NCBI GenBank assembly: GCA_046583095.1 | Contig: JAYGDB010000143.1 | Location: forward strand, 6,608-70,607 | Source of the DNA: JAJDAN01 sp046583095 | Lineage (GTDB): Bacteria; Myxococcota_A; UBA9160; UBA4427 | DNA: 64,000 nt | Direction: 5' to 3' | In this document: in pieces, positions 1 through 7,904 of the stretch | How the letters are laid out: the number at the start of each line of letters is the position of its first letter | How positions within the stretch are numbered: the stretch's first letter is position 1 | Position numbers and translations under genes: made by a program | The notes under the pieces: generated by a model | Database searches by the model: none | What the model saw: only the letters and a program-made list of their open reading frames with translations | What the model was told of the DNA's origin: nothing

Positions 1-110
1 GTGACGAGGGACTCCACGAAGACGCCATCACGGCGCAGCTCGTAGCTCGACGGCGGTAACTGGCGAACCCTGCGGATCACTCGCTGCGAAGCGCGGAGCG
101 GGTTCTTCAC
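1..110 (-). CDS. Possible partial CDS cut by the window edge
   Basis: An open frame starts with GTG immediately after the queG stop codon (TGA then GTG on the minus strand) and runs 36 codons off the left edge of the window. The residues have a natural composition: basic at the start, then a stretch reading ELRRDGVFVESL. The abutting stop and start would fit a co-transcribed gene downstream of queG. I do not recognise a family, and the fragment is too short to prove coding. Confidence 0.3.
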   Translation of the reverse strand, partial: MKNPLRASQRVIRRVRQLPPSSYELRRDGVFVESLV

Positions 111-1184
111 TCAGACGCGTAGACGCGCCAACGCCCAACGCGCGTGCTCCGCCAGGATGGGATCGTCGCCGTTCGCGTGCCGCTCGACGTGCGGGCGCAA
201 CGCGGGGTCCCCTGCGTTGCCCGCCGCCACCAGCGCGTTTCGCAGCAGGCCCCGGCGCTTCGCCCGACGTAGCGGACTGCGTCGGGTGGCGTTGCGCCAC
301 GCTTGCTCGTCGAGATCCAATACCCACGCGAGCGAGGGCGGCGCCCACTCGTCGCGAGATTCGAGTCGCGCGCGCAGGCCGAGAGGATCGGGCGGCAATG
401 ACGTCGCCCGGCGCAGGTTGCGCTCGTTGAACGGACACACCTCCTGGCAGACGTCGCAGCCGAAGAGCCACGAGCCCTGGCGCTCCCGCAGCTCGTGAGG
501 AATCGGACCCGGGTCCTCGATGGTCGTGTACGAGAGACAGCGTGTCGCGTCCAACACATGGGGGCCGACGAAGGCGTCCGTGGGACAGGCGTCGAGACAG
601 GCCCGGCAGCTACCGCAGTGGTCGACCTCTCGCTCGTCCGGGGTCATCGGGAGCTGGGTCAACAGCACGCCCAGGAAGAGATATGAGCCCAGGGACGGAT
701 GAATCAGCATTGTGTTCTTCCCGATCCACCCCAGCCCGGCCTCCGCGGCAAACACGCGCTCCTGCACGGGCCCCGTGTCCACGTAGGTGCGCACCTCGAG
801 CGCCTCACCACACCAGGCCTCCAGAGCGGACGCGAGCGCGCGCAGCCGGTCTGCCATCACGTCGTGGTAGTCGTCGCCCTGCGCGTAACGCGCAATGCGG
901 GCAGAAGAGTCCTCTCGCTCGGGCGAGCCGGCGACGTCGTAGACGAGTCCGACTGCAACCACGCTTCGGGCGCCGGGCAGCACGCGCCGGGGGTCTTCTC
1001 GCTCGTCGAGCCGACGCAGAACGTAGTCGAGCGGTCCGCCGGGGGGGCCCCCGAGCCCCCTGCTCGCCCACTCACGCACGAAGCGCGTCTGCTCCGTCGG
1101 CTCGGCCCGGGCCACGCCGACGAGGTCGAAGCCCACGGCTCGGGCGAGCTGCTTGGCAGCTTCGGCGTTGCGTGTCGGATTCAC
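111..1184 (-). CDS. queG: Epoxyqueuosine reductase QueG
   Basis: This enzyme reduces epoxyqueuosine to queuosine at the wobble position of GUN-anticodon tRNAs, the last step of queuosine synthesis, using cobalamin and two [4Fe-4S] clusters. The ferredoxin-like cysteines are visible: a CxxCxxCxxxC set at residues 190-200 (CGSCRACLDAC), an isolated Cys216 and a second set at 243-250 (CDVCQEVC). The DTGP motif with the presumed catalytic Asp136 is present, and the C-terminal ~70 residues look like short HEAT-type repeats, as in longer QueG forms. I chose the GTG at 1184 (357 aa) because the frame upstream of it is not QueG-like and runs into the divergent beta-glucosidase gene. The queuosine precursor transporter YhhQ lies about 29 kb away. 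Confidence 0.93.
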   Translation of the reverse strand: MNPTRNAEAAKQLARAVGFDLVGVARAEPTEQTRFVREWASRGLGGPPGGPLDYVLRRLDEREDPRRVLPGARSVVAVGLVYDVAGSPEREDSSARIARYAQGDDYHDVMADRLRALASALEAWCGEALEVRTYVDTGPVQERVFAAEAGLGWIGKNTMLIHPSLGSYLFLGVLLTQLPMTPDEREVDHCGSCRACLDACPTDAFVGPHVLDATRCLSYTTIEDPGPIPHELRERQGSWLFGCDVCQEVCPFNERNLRRATSLPPDPLGLRARLESRDEWAPPSLAWVLDLDEQAWRNATRRSPLRRAKRRGLLRNALVAAGNAGDPALRPHVERHANGDDPILAEHARWALARLRV

Positions 1185-1223
1185 GGGCGGGAGGATACCC
1201 GCCCCGCTCGCGGGGAGTCGGGT

Positions 1224-1229
1224 TATGCT
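1224..1229 (+). promoter_or_regulatory. Putative -10 element of a leaderless gene
   Basis: TATGCT ends 9 nt before the ATG of the beta-glucosidase gene, and there is no purine-rich Shine-Dalgarno in between. The same hexamer and spacing recur at 9403 and 30553. No clear -35 box is seen. Confidence 0.4.
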
Positions 1230-1238
1230 CCGCCCGAC

Positions 1239-2594
1239 ATGGCACGTCTCCGGTTTCCCGAGGGCTTCCACTGGGGAGCCGCCACGGCCTCGTACCAGAT
1301 CGAAGGGGCCTGGAACGAAGACGGCAAGGGCGAGTCCATCTGGGACCGCTTCAGCCACACCGAGGGCCGCGTTCGCAACGGCGACACCGGGGATGTCGCG
1401 TGCGACTCGTATCACCGCTTCCCCGAAGACGTCGCACTACTCGAGGAGATGAACCTCACCAGCTACCGGTTCTCGATCTCGTGGCCCCGGATCCAACCCG
1501 ACGGGCGCGGCACAACGAATGCCAAGGGCCTCGACTACTACCGACAGCTGGTGGACGCGCTGCTCGCGGCCGGGATCCGCCCCTTCCCGACGCTGTATCA
1601 CTGGGATCTGCCGCAGCCACTGGAAGACGCGGGCGGCTGGACATCCCGAGACACCGCTGGCCGCTTCGCGGATTACGCCGAGATCGTCACTCGCGCGCTC
1701 GGCGACCGGGTGTCCGACTGGATGATTTTCAACGAACCGAGCATCTTCCTGGCGATGGGCTACCTGGCGGGCATTCACGCGCCCGGGCGGCGCGGGCTGG
1801 ACACCTGGCTCCCCGCGAGCCACATCGTGAATCTGGCCCAGGGACAAGCCTTCCAGGCCATGCGGGCCAGCGCCGGAGACGCCCGGATCGGGACGGCCCT
1901 CGCACTCGCCCCGTGCGAGCCAATGCGCGACACCGACGCCGACCGCGACGCCGCCGAGCGCTGGCACCAACTCACGAACACCTGGTGGCTCGATCCGGCG
2001 CTCGGGCGGGGCTACCCGGCCGTCCACCCGGACGGCCTGCCGGTGCGCGCCATGGGGGTCCTTCCGGGAGATCTCGCGCTCTGCCAAGCACCGCTCGACT
2101 TCATCGGCGTGAACCTCTACATGCGGTGCGGCGTCCAAGCCTGCGAGGGCGGGCCGTTCGGTATCGATGCCTTGTCGACTGCCCCAATGGGTCTCGACCA
2201 GGGACCGCGCACCCACTGCAACTGGGAGGTCTGGCCCGACGCCCTCTACGACATGCTGATGCGTCTCACACGAGATTACGACGAACCCGAACTCGAAATC
2301 ACGGAGAACGGCTGCTCGTATCCCGATGGACCTGACGAGAACGGCGTGATCCACGACGACCGGCGGATCGAGTTCTACCAGGGCTACCTCGGGGCGGTCG
2401 CGCGGGCGATCGCTGACGGCGCCCGCGTGTCGGGCTATCACGCCTGGAGCCTGCTCGACAACTTCGAGTGGGCGGAGGGTTACGGCGAGCGATTCGGACT
2501 CGCCTGGGTGGACTTCGAAACCGGCGAGCGGACGCTCAAGGAATCCGGCCGCTTCTTCGCCGAAGTCGCCTCAGCGAACGGGTTCGAGAGCTGA
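1239..2594 (+). CDS. Beta-glucosidase, glycoside hydrolase family 1
   Basis: A retaining GH1 enzyme that should hydrolyse beta-linked glucosides or related glycosides, probably in the cytoplasm because no signal peptide is present. The N-terminal signature FPEGFHWGAATASYQIEG is complete, the acid/base glutamate sits in FNEP (Glu166), and the nucleophile is in ITENG (Glu356). At 451 aa it has normal family length. The frame is open far upstream, but the ATG at 1239 begins exactly where GH1 proteins begin (MARLRFPEGF). It is followed after 5 bp by a sulfotransferase gene, so the two are probably co-transcribed. The natural substrate cannot be told from sequence. Confidence 0.95.
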   Translation: MARLRFPEGFHWGAATASYQIEGAWNEDGKGESIWDRFSHTEGRVRNGDTGDVACDSYHRFPEDVALLEEMNLTSYRFSISWPRIQPDGRGTTNAKGLDYYRQLVDALLAAGIRPFPTLYHWDLPQPLEDAGGWTSRDTAGRFADYAEIVTRALGDRVSDWMIFNEPSIFLAMGYLAGIHAPGRRGLDTWLPASHIVNLAQGQAFQAMRASAGDARIGTALALAPCEPMRDTDADRDAAERWHQLTNTWWLDPALGRGYPAVHPDGLPVRAMGVLPGDLALCQAPLDFIGVNLYMRCGVQACEGGPFGIDALSTAPMGLDQGPRTHCNWEVWPDALYDMLMRLTRDYDEPELEITENGCSYPDGPDENGVIHDDRRIEFYQGYLGAVARAIADGARVSGYHAWSLLDNFEWAEGYGERFGLAWVDFETGERTLKESGRFFAEVASANGFES

Positions 2595-2599
2595 CGAGA

Positions 2600-3619
2600 G
2601 TGACCGCGATTGAAGACAAGCTGCTGTTCCTGATCGGTCCACCGCGCTCGGGCTCGACCTTGCTGACGCGTATGCTCGGCAGCCACAGCGCCATCCATGC
2701 GCCCGACGAACCGCATCTCCTCACGCCCCTGGCCCACCTCGGCTACTACGCAAAGGTCGATACCGCCCCCTACGACCCGATCATCACCCGGCTCGCCATG
2801 CAGGAGCTCGTGAACGCATTGCCGGCGGGTGAGGACGACTACCTCGCCGCCATGCGCTCTCTGACCGACTCGCTCTACGAGCGCCTTCTCACCCCGAGCG
2901 GCCGCAGCATGCTGCTCGACAAGACGCCCGCTTACGCGCTGATCCTCGACTTCGCGGCGAAGCTCTATCCGAACGCACGCTACATCGTGCTGACCCGTCA
3001 CCCGATGGCCGTCTGGTCTTCCTTCGTCGAATCGTTCTTCGACGGCGATCACGAGTCGGCTCACCGCCATCAGCCCCTGCTGGAGCGGTACGTCCCGGCG
3101 ATCGCCCGCTTCCTTCGCGAGCGCCCGGCTCCCGTCCACCATGTCCACTACGAAGAACTGGTCCAGAGCCCCGAGGCCGAAGTGGAGAAGATCTGCAGCT
3201 TCGCGGGGCTTCCCTTCGAGCCCGACATGATCGACTACGGGAAGCAGGGCAGCGCGCAGGAGTCGGCCCGCGGCCTCGGCGACCCGATGGCCGTGTCGAG
3301 ACACAGCCGCCCCACTACGGGGTCCCTCTCGAAATGGGGCCAGCAGCTGACGGGCAAAGCCGAGATGGTCAGCCAGTGCCAGCACATCCTGGCCAACCTC
3401 CTCGACGAAGACCTCGAAAGCTGGGGCTACGAGCGACGGGCCATCGCAGCCGAACTGGACGCGATCGACCTCGGGGAAGCCCGGCAGAAGAAGCCCTCCC
3501 TGACCCGCTACAGCCTCGAGCGCAAGGTCGCCACACGATTGCGGAAGAACATCCACCACAACGCCCTCGGACGGCTCGTGCGCAAGCTCCGCTCGGCGTG
3601 TGACGTCCTGCTCAGGTGA
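2600..3619 (+). CDS. PAPS-dependent sulfotransferase family protein
   Basis: The protein has the 5'-phosphosulfate-binding loop PPRSGSTLL at residues 14-22 and a 3'-phosphate-binding Arg/Ser pair in the LTRHPMAVWSSF segment (Arg133, Ser140), as in the Sulfotransfer_1/_3 families that move sulfate from PAPS to hydroxyl or amino groups. I chose the GTG at 2600 (339 aa) because the family N-terminus starts a few residues before the P-loop; the longer frame is antisense-like and overlaps the glucosidase. It lies 5 bp after the GH1 gene. The acceptor is unknown; a glycoside or lipid headgroup would fit the context. It could also be a relative that does not transfer sulfate. Confidence 0.85.
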   Translation: MTAIEDKLLFLIGPPRSGSTLLTRMLGSHSAIHAPDEPHLLTPLAHLGYYAKVDTAPYDPIITRLAMQELVNALPAGEDDYLAAMRSLTDSLYERLLTPSGRSMLLDKTPAYALILDFAAKLYPNARYIVLTRHPMAVWSSFVESFFDGDHESAHRHQPLLERYVPAIARFLRERPAPVHHVHYEELVQSPEAEVEKICSFAGLPFEPDMIDYGKQGSAQESARGLGDPMAVSRHSRPTTGSLSKWGQQLTGKAEMVSQCQHILANLLDEDLESWGYERRAIAAELDAIDLGEARQKKPSLTRYSLERKVATRLRKNIHHNALGRLVRKLRSACDVLLR

Positions 3620-3635
3620 TCCGGGACGCGCGACC

Positions 3636-3644
3636 TGCTATATC
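3636..3644 (+). promoter_or_regulatory. Extended -10-like element before the PqqA-like gene
   Basis: TG, one base, then TATATC (3639-3644) ends 8 nt before the ATG at 3653, and no Shine-Dalgarno is present. It resembles an extended -10 and predicts a leaderless or near-leaderless mRNA for the small peptide gene, separate from the upstream sulfotransferase transcript. No -35 box is evident. Confidence 0.4.
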
Positions 3645-3652
3645 TCTGCACC

Positions 3653-3784
3653 ATGAATGAGAGCCTCCTCGGCCCTGAACTCGCGTCAGAGGACACCTAC
3701 GAGCCGCCGACGGTCGAGGTCATCTCCCTCGATTGCGAAATCTCTTCGTATGCGCCGGACGAGGGTGACACTCCCCTCTTCTGA
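3653..3784 (+). CDS. pqqA: PqqA-like RiPP precursor peptide (PQQ precursor)
   Basis: A 43-residue open frame (ATG at 3653, TGA at 3782-3784) encodes an acidic peptide whose second half, PTVEVISLDCEISSYAPDE, resembles PqqA peptides. In PqqA, a Glu and a Tyr in an E-x-x-x-Y motif are cross-linked by the radical SAM enzyme PqqE with the chaperone PqqD, and the excised pair becomes pyrroloquinoline quinone. Here the motif is Glu29-Ile-Ser-Ser-Tyr33, followed by an acidic tail ending in Phe, much like the longer alphaproteobacterial PqqA forms. The N-terminal ~16 residues are longer than in the shortest PqqA. No pqqB, C, D or E gene lies nearby, so this is an orphan copy. A PQQ-type quinoprotein gene lies at the far end of the window. 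An unrelated peptide with a chance ExxxY is the main alternative. Confidence 0.72.
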   Translation: MNESLLGPELASEDTYEPPTVEVISLDCEISSYAPDEGDTPLF

Positions 3785-3808
3785 GCGACGCCCCCGGTCG
3801 TCGAGGCA

Positions 3809-4501
3809 ATGCTAAGACGACTCTGGAAGAGCCTGCTTCGCGTCACACGTCTCTACTTCGTGGCTGGGCTGCTGGCCTTCGCGCCGATCGGCATCACGTT
3901 CTGGGCCATCGCCTGGATCATCACACGCCTCGACAACCTGCTGCTCCCGCAGGTCATCCAGTGGATCTCGCCGGGACTCGACCAACCTCCTGATCTTCCG
4001 CCCCTGGTTGGCGCCCTCTTCACCTTTGGGGTGATCCTGCTGTCGGGTGTGATCGTCCGGCACTTCTTCGGCCAGGAGTTGGTGCGTATCTGGGAGCGGA
4101 TCCTCTCCCGGGTGCCGGTGGCGCGCACGATCTACGGCGGCATCAAGCAACTCTTCGAAGCGGCCATGCAATCCGGGACGACCAGTTACAACCGGGTGGT
4201 CCTGATCGAATATCCGAGGCGGGAGGTCTGGGTGTTGGCCTTCACCACCGGGGCCTCGCGCGGACCCGTCGCGGCGGCCCTGCCCGATCAGGCGCTGATC
4301 AACTGCTTCGTGCCCACGACGCCGAATCCGACCTCCGGCTTCTATCTCGTGATCCCCGAAGAGGACGTCATCGATGTCGACCTCAGCGTAGAGGACGCCT
4401 TCAAGGTGATCATGTCGGCGGGCCTGGTGACTCCGGGCGCCGAGATCCCGGCCGAGGCCGTCGGGCTCGAGGGCCCGAAGCCCGAGCCGAGTCGGAGTTA
4501 G
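3809..4501 (+). CDS. DUF502 family integral membrane protein
   Basis: A 230-residue protein with two strong hydrophobic helices (about residues 16-40 and 64-88) followed by a soluble region containing the RTIYGGIKQLFEA and FVPTTPNPTSGF motifs typical of DUF502 proteins. The family is widespread in Gram-negative bacteria and has no established biochemical role; membrane homeostasis has been suggested. It lies 24 bp after the PqqA-like peptide gene; a weak 5-bp hairpin (3786-3790 with 3799-3803) sits in that gap. The frame past the TAG stop stays open for 15 natural-looking codons to another TAG at 4547-4549, overlapping the convergent transporter gene. Confidence 0.85.
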   Translation: MLRRLWKSLLRVTRLYFVAGLLAFAPIGITFWAIAWIITRLDNLLLPQVIQWISPGLDQPPDLPPLVGALFTFGVILLSGVIVRHFFGQELVRIWERILSRVPVARTIYGGIKQLFEAAMQSGTTSYNRVVLIEYPRREVWVLAFTTGASRGPVAAALPDQALINCFVPTTPNPTSGFYLVIPEEDVIDVDLSVEDAFKVIMSAGLVTPGAEIPAEAVGLEGPKPEPSRS

Positions 4502-4538
4502 CCCGGCGCGCTGCAGGCCATCGAGAAGACCGACGAGG

Positions 4539-6113
4539 TCAGCGACTAGAAGCCCGAACCGGAGACCCACTCCGCAGCGCTTCCAGGAAGACCCGGGCCA
4601 CGTCGGCCGGCGGCCTGCCCCGCTCGTCCACTTCGTGGTTCATGGCCTGCATCTCCGCCTCGTCGATGCGCCTGCCCAACTTCGTGACGGCAGCGACGAC
4701 CTCGGGCCGTTCCGTTGCGAGCCCTGGCCTCGCGAGCACGATCGCGTCATAGGGCGGGATGACGCCCCGATCGTCGGCGACGAGCCGCAGAGAATACGCG
4801 GCGATGCGCCCGTCGGTCGAGTAGGCGCTGATGACGTCCACCTCCCCGGCCTCGACGGCCTGGTACATCAGCCCGGCATCCATCGAGCGCGCTTTCCGAA
4901 AGGCGAGGCTGTAGGCCGCCTCGAGAGCCTTCCACTCCGCACGGACGAAGAACTCGTAGTCGCCCCCGATCTCCAGGTTCGGCGAAACACGCGCCAGCTC
5001 GGTGATCGTGCTGACCCCGAGGTCCCGTGCCTGAGCCTCACGCATCGCGAGCGCGTAGGTGTTCTCGAAGCCGAGGGAAGCGACGAGCAGGATGCCGTGC
5101 TCGTCACGCAGGTAGTCGCGTACGCCCTCGAGCACCTCCCGCCGCGTGTCGGGCAGCCGCGTGCGTTTCATGATGGTCGCCCAGATCGTGCCCGAGTAGT
5201 CGACATAGAGGTCGATCTCGCCGGTTCGCAACGCGTCGAACGCGACCGTGGAACCCAGCGACTGGACGGCGCGTGTGTCGAGGCTCGTCTCGGCGGTGAT
5301 CTGCTGTGCCAGGATCTCGGACAGGATGTACTGCTCGGTGAAGGTCTTGGCACCAATCGTGACGGAGCGTCCCTCCGTTCCGACCGCCGAAGCCACGAAG
5401 GCCCCACCCGCGTACACGCACAGCAACCCGAGCAGCGAGAGAGCCGCCACGACCTTCGCGCGAGACCGCCCCAGGAGTCCGTTCTCGAGCAGGCGAACCA
5501 GACTGTCGAGACCGATCGCGAGAACTGCCGCGGCGACGCTGCCCACCATCACCGCGGTGAAGTTCCGGGTCTGCAGGCCGCTGAAGATGTAGTTGCCGAG
5601 GCTCGTCGCGCCGACCGGGGTCGCGAGCGTGGCGGTCCCCACCACCCAGACCGTCGCGGTGCGGACACCCGCGACGATCACCGGGAGTGCAAGCGGCAAT
5701 TCGACCCGCACGAGGCGCTGCCGATCGGTCATCCCGACGCCGCGCGCGGCCTCGACGAGCGCGGCATCCACACCGCCGATACCCGCCACCGTATTGCGCA
5801 GGATCGGGAGCACGCTGTAGAGGGTGAGCGCAACGACGGCGGGCAGGAAGCCGATGCTGCGAAGCTCGAGGCCGAGCCCTGAAACCAGTACCCCAACACC
5901 GGCGAGCAGCGGAACCATCAACGCCAGCAGGGCCAGGCTCGGAATCGTCTGCAGCACACTTGCCAGCCCGAGAACGACAGGCTCGAAGCGAGGGCTGCGG
6001 CTCACCCAAACCCCGAGCGGGATGCTGAACGAGACACCCAGGACCAAGGCAGCCAACGACAGCTGAAGGTGCGCGGTGCCGTAGCCCGGAAGCAGCGCCA
6101 GCTGCTCAGCCAT
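4539..6113 (-). CDS. ABC transporter permease fused to solute-binding domain (OpuF/BilE/EgtU type)
   Basis: One 524-residue chain carries a BusB/OpuAB-type permease (about residues 1-215, with the conserved EAARGVGMTDRQRLVRVELPLALPVI coupling region) followed by a transmembrane link and a periplasm-side OpuAC-like binding domain (about 240-515: TIGAKTFTEQYILSEILAQ, YVDYSGT, EVDVISAYSTDGRI). Such fusions occur in osmoprotectant (OpuF), bile-resistance (BilE) and ergothioneine (EgtU) importers. The ATG at 6113 overlaps the TGA of the ATPase gene (ATGGCTGA), so the two are translationally coupled. An upstream longer start is possible but would extend deeper into the ATPase gene. Substrate choice between betaine-like compounds and ergothioneine cannot be fixed from sequence; a ChaC-type gene in the same operon favours a thiol-related role slightly. 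Confidence 0.88.
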   Translation of the reverse strand: MAEQLALLPGYGTAHLQLSLAALVLGVSFSIPLGVWVSRSPRFEPVVLGLASVLQTIPSLALLALMVPLLAGVGVLVSGLGLELRSIGFLPAVVALTLYSVLPILRNTVAGIGGVDAALVEAARGVGMTDRQRLVRVELPLALPVIVAGVRTATVWVVGTATLATPVGATSLGNYIFSGLQTRNFTAVMVGSVAAAVLAIGLDSLVRLLENGLLGRSRAKVVAALSLLGLLCVYAGGAFVASAVGTEGRSVTIGAKTFTEQYILSEILAQQITAETSLDTRAVQSLGSTVAFDALRTGEIDLYVDYSGTIWATIMKRTRLPDTRREVLEGVRDYLRDEHGILLVASLGFENTYALAMREAQARDLGVSTITELARVSPNLEIGGDYEFFVRAEWKALEAAYSLAFRKARSMDAGLMYQAVEAGEVDVISAYSTDGRIAAYSLRLVADDRGVIPPYDAIVLARPGLATERPEVVAAVTKLGRRIDEAEMQAMNHEVDERGRPPADVARVFLEALRSGSPVRASSR

Positions 6114-6873
6114 CTCCGGCCTCCAGCAGCTCATCGACGACGCGTGCTTGCCGGCGCGGAGTTGCCATCAGCTCGGCGACACCGGCATCCCCGGGATGTG
6201 CCAGCAACTGGGCCGGCGTCCCGACCTGCACCAGGGCGCCGTCCCGCAGCACGGCAATCCGATCTCCGAGCAGCAACGCTTCGACCATGTCGTGGGTGAC
6301 AAAGACGACCGTCAAGGCGAGGTCGCGGCGAATCTGCTGCAGCGATTGCTGCAGGTGGTCCCGGGTGAGCGGATCCAGTGCGCCGAAGGGCTCATCGAGA
6401 AGCAGGACCTCGGGCTCCGCCGCAAGTGCTCTAGCGATTCCAACGCGCTGCTGTTCACCGCCACTCAACTCGAGAGGCGCGCGATCCCGAAACACCGCCG
6501 GCTCGAGCTGTACCATCTCGAGCAAGTCGTCGACCCGACCGCGAATGCGGCTGGCTTCCCAGCCGAGCAGGCTCGGCGTCACCGCGACGTTCTCGGCGAC
6601 GGTCATGTGCGGAAACAGACCGACCTGCTGGAACCCGTAGCCGATGCGCCGGCGCAGCGCGGGCCCCGAGAGACTGCGCGTGTCCTCGCCGGCGATCCGC
6701 ACGCTGCCCGAAGTCGGCTCGATTAGCCGGTTCACCATTTTCAGCGTCGTGGTCTTGCCGCACCCCGAGCTGCCGAGCAGCACCAACAACTCGTTCTCGC
6801 CCACCTCGAGGTTCAGGCGATCCACCACATTGCGAGCGCCGTAGGCCTTGGTGAGATCGCGAAGCTCGATCAC
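6106..6873 (-). CDS. ABC transporter ATP-binding protein of quaternary-amine/ergothioneine type
   Basis: The ATPase energises the fused permease/binding protein encoded just downstream. Walker A (GSSGCGKTT, about residues 34-42), the ABC signature LSGGEQQR, Walker B (LLLDEPFGALDP) and the H-loop (VFVTHD) are all present. The chain (255 aa) lacks the C-terminal CBS pair seen in OpuA/OpuC ATPases, as in EgtV-type and some OpuF-type partners. I chose the GTG at 6873 because it forms a GTGA overlap with the stop of the ChaC-like gene; an ATG at 6891 is also possible and would overlap by 22 nt. Confidence 0.9.
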   Translation of the reverse strand: MIELRDLTKAYGARNVVDRLNLEVGENELLVLLGSSGCGKTTTLKMVNRLIEPTSGSVRIAGEDTRSLSGPALRRRIGYGFQQVGLFPHMTVAENVAVTPSLLGWEASRIRGRVDDLLEMVQLEPAVFRDRAPLELSGGEQQRVGIARALAAEPEVLLLDEPFGALDPLTRDHLQQSLQQIRRDLALTVVFVTHDMVEALLLGDRIAVLRDGALVQVGTPAQLLAHPGDAGVAELMATPRRQARVVDELLEAGDG

Positions 6874-7424
6874 CTGGCGGTCTCCAGGCACTCGGCCAGT
6901 GCAAGCACCTCTTCGGTATCGGGGTCGAGATCCGGACAGATCTGCGTCAAGGACTCCGCCAGGCGCAGGACGTACTCGAGGTTGTTGCCGCTCGGTCCGG
7001 ACGAGGCCAGCACCTGGCTCGCGATCGCCTCGAGGGACGCCGGGCCGAGATAATTCGGATTGGTCGGTGCCGCGAGATACAGGAGCCCGCTGCAGCTCGA
7101 AGGCGTGCCCGGGTCAGCGAAGTGCAACTGCACCTCGACGCGCTCGTAGCCGCCCTTTTCGCGCTGGTCGAGCCCTGCCAAGACATCGTCGACATCAGGC
7201 GCTTCGAGCTGGTACGCCATGCCCCAGCATCGCTCGGCTCCTGTGTCGCGCACAAGTGTTACGACGCGCCCCGGAGCGCCGGGAATGCCGCGGTGATCCG
7301 TCGAGCCCTGCCAGAAGCGTCGGCGAAACCCGCCCACCCAGGCCGGCCGCCGGGAGCGGTGGGGAAACCCTGGGCGCCACACCAGCGATCCGTAGCCGAA
7401 GACCCAGAGTCCGTGGGAGGTCAT
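6870..7424 (-). CDS. ChaC-type gamma-glutamylcyclotransferase
   Basis: A 184-residue protein of the ChaC family, which cleaves glutathione to 5-oxoproline and Cys-Gly. The substrate-binding loop YGSLVW (residues 11-16) and the catalytic glutamate in LDQREKGGY (Glu89) are present, as is the WGMAY strand. The start ATG overlaps the greB stop (ATGA) and its own stop overlaps the ATPase start (GTGA), so it is translationally coupled on both sides. Its place between greB and a small-molecule importer suggests stress or thiol turnover; that is inference. Confidence 0.9.
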   Translation of the reverse strand: MTSHGLWVFGYGSLVWRPGFPHRSRRPAWVGGFRRRFWQGSTDHRGIPGAPGRVVTLVRDTGAERCWGMAYQLEAPDVDDVLAGLDQREKGGYERVEVQLHFADPGTPSSCSGLLYLAAPTNPNYLGPASLEAIASQVLASSGPSGNNLEYVLRLAESLTQICPDLDPDTEEVLALAECLETAR

Positions 7425-7900
7425 GGCTCGTAGCGGATCTTCACGAGGGTGAATGTCGCGGGGCCCTTCGGGCGCTCAACCGTCACCTCGTCATCGACCT
7501 CCCTGCCGAGCAACGCGCGTCCGAGGGGGGAATCCATGCTGATCCAGCCCCGCGCAGCATCGAACTCGTCCGGGCCCACCACGCGATAGCTGTGGTTCTC
7601 ACCGGCTTCATCCTCGAGGGTGACCCAGGCTCCGAAGTACACCTTCCCGTCGTCATCGCGAGCCCGCTCTACGACGATGAGATCGTCCGTGCGCTTTTGC
7701 AGGAAGCGAACGCGGCTGTCGATTTCGCGCAGCCGCTTCTTGCCGTAGATATAGTCGGCGTTCTCACTGCGATCACCCAGGGCAGCCGCCGTCGAGACCG
7801 CCTCGGTCACCTTCGGACGCTCGACCCGCCACAACTGATCGAGTTCTTCCTGCAGCTTCCGAAAGCCGTGCGGCGTGATGTAGTTGGACTTTTCAGCCAT
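7421..7900 (-). CDS. greB: Transcription elongation factor GreB
   Basis: A 159-residue Gre factor: an N-terminal coiled coil and a C-terminal FKBP-like domain that binds RNA polymerase and stimulates cleavage of backtracked transcripts. The coiled-coil tip carries the acidic pair in the LGDRSENADYIYGKKRLREID segment. The DYIYGKKRL sequence and the PLGRALLGREVDDEVTV strand are typical of GreB rather than GreA. It follows the aldehyde dehydrogenase gene after 4 bp and overlaps the ChaC-type gene by 4 nt. Confidence 0.93.
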   Translation of the reverse strand: MAEKSNYITPHGFRKLQEELDQLWRVERPKVTEAVSTAAALGDRSENADYIYGKKRLREIDSRVRFLQKRTDDLIVVERARDDDGKVYFGAWVTLEDEAGENHSYRVVGPDEFDAARGWISMDSPLGRALLGREVDDEVTVERPKGPATFTLVKIRYEP

Positions 7901-7904
7901 AGAC

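Noticed and set aside
28..471. Minus-strand open frame of 147 codons over the end of queG
   Set aside because: Ser/Arg/Ala-rich composition and full overlap with the well-supported queG frame mark it as a shadow.
542..2335. Long plus-strand frame of about 600 codons
   Set aside because: Arg- and Pro-rich, antisense to queG then out of frame with the GH1 gene; high GC content produces such frames.
4539..6873. Calling the importer a betaine transporter with a proVWX or opu symbol
   Set aside because: The fused architecture is shared by importers for different substrates, so a specific symbol would overstate the evidence.
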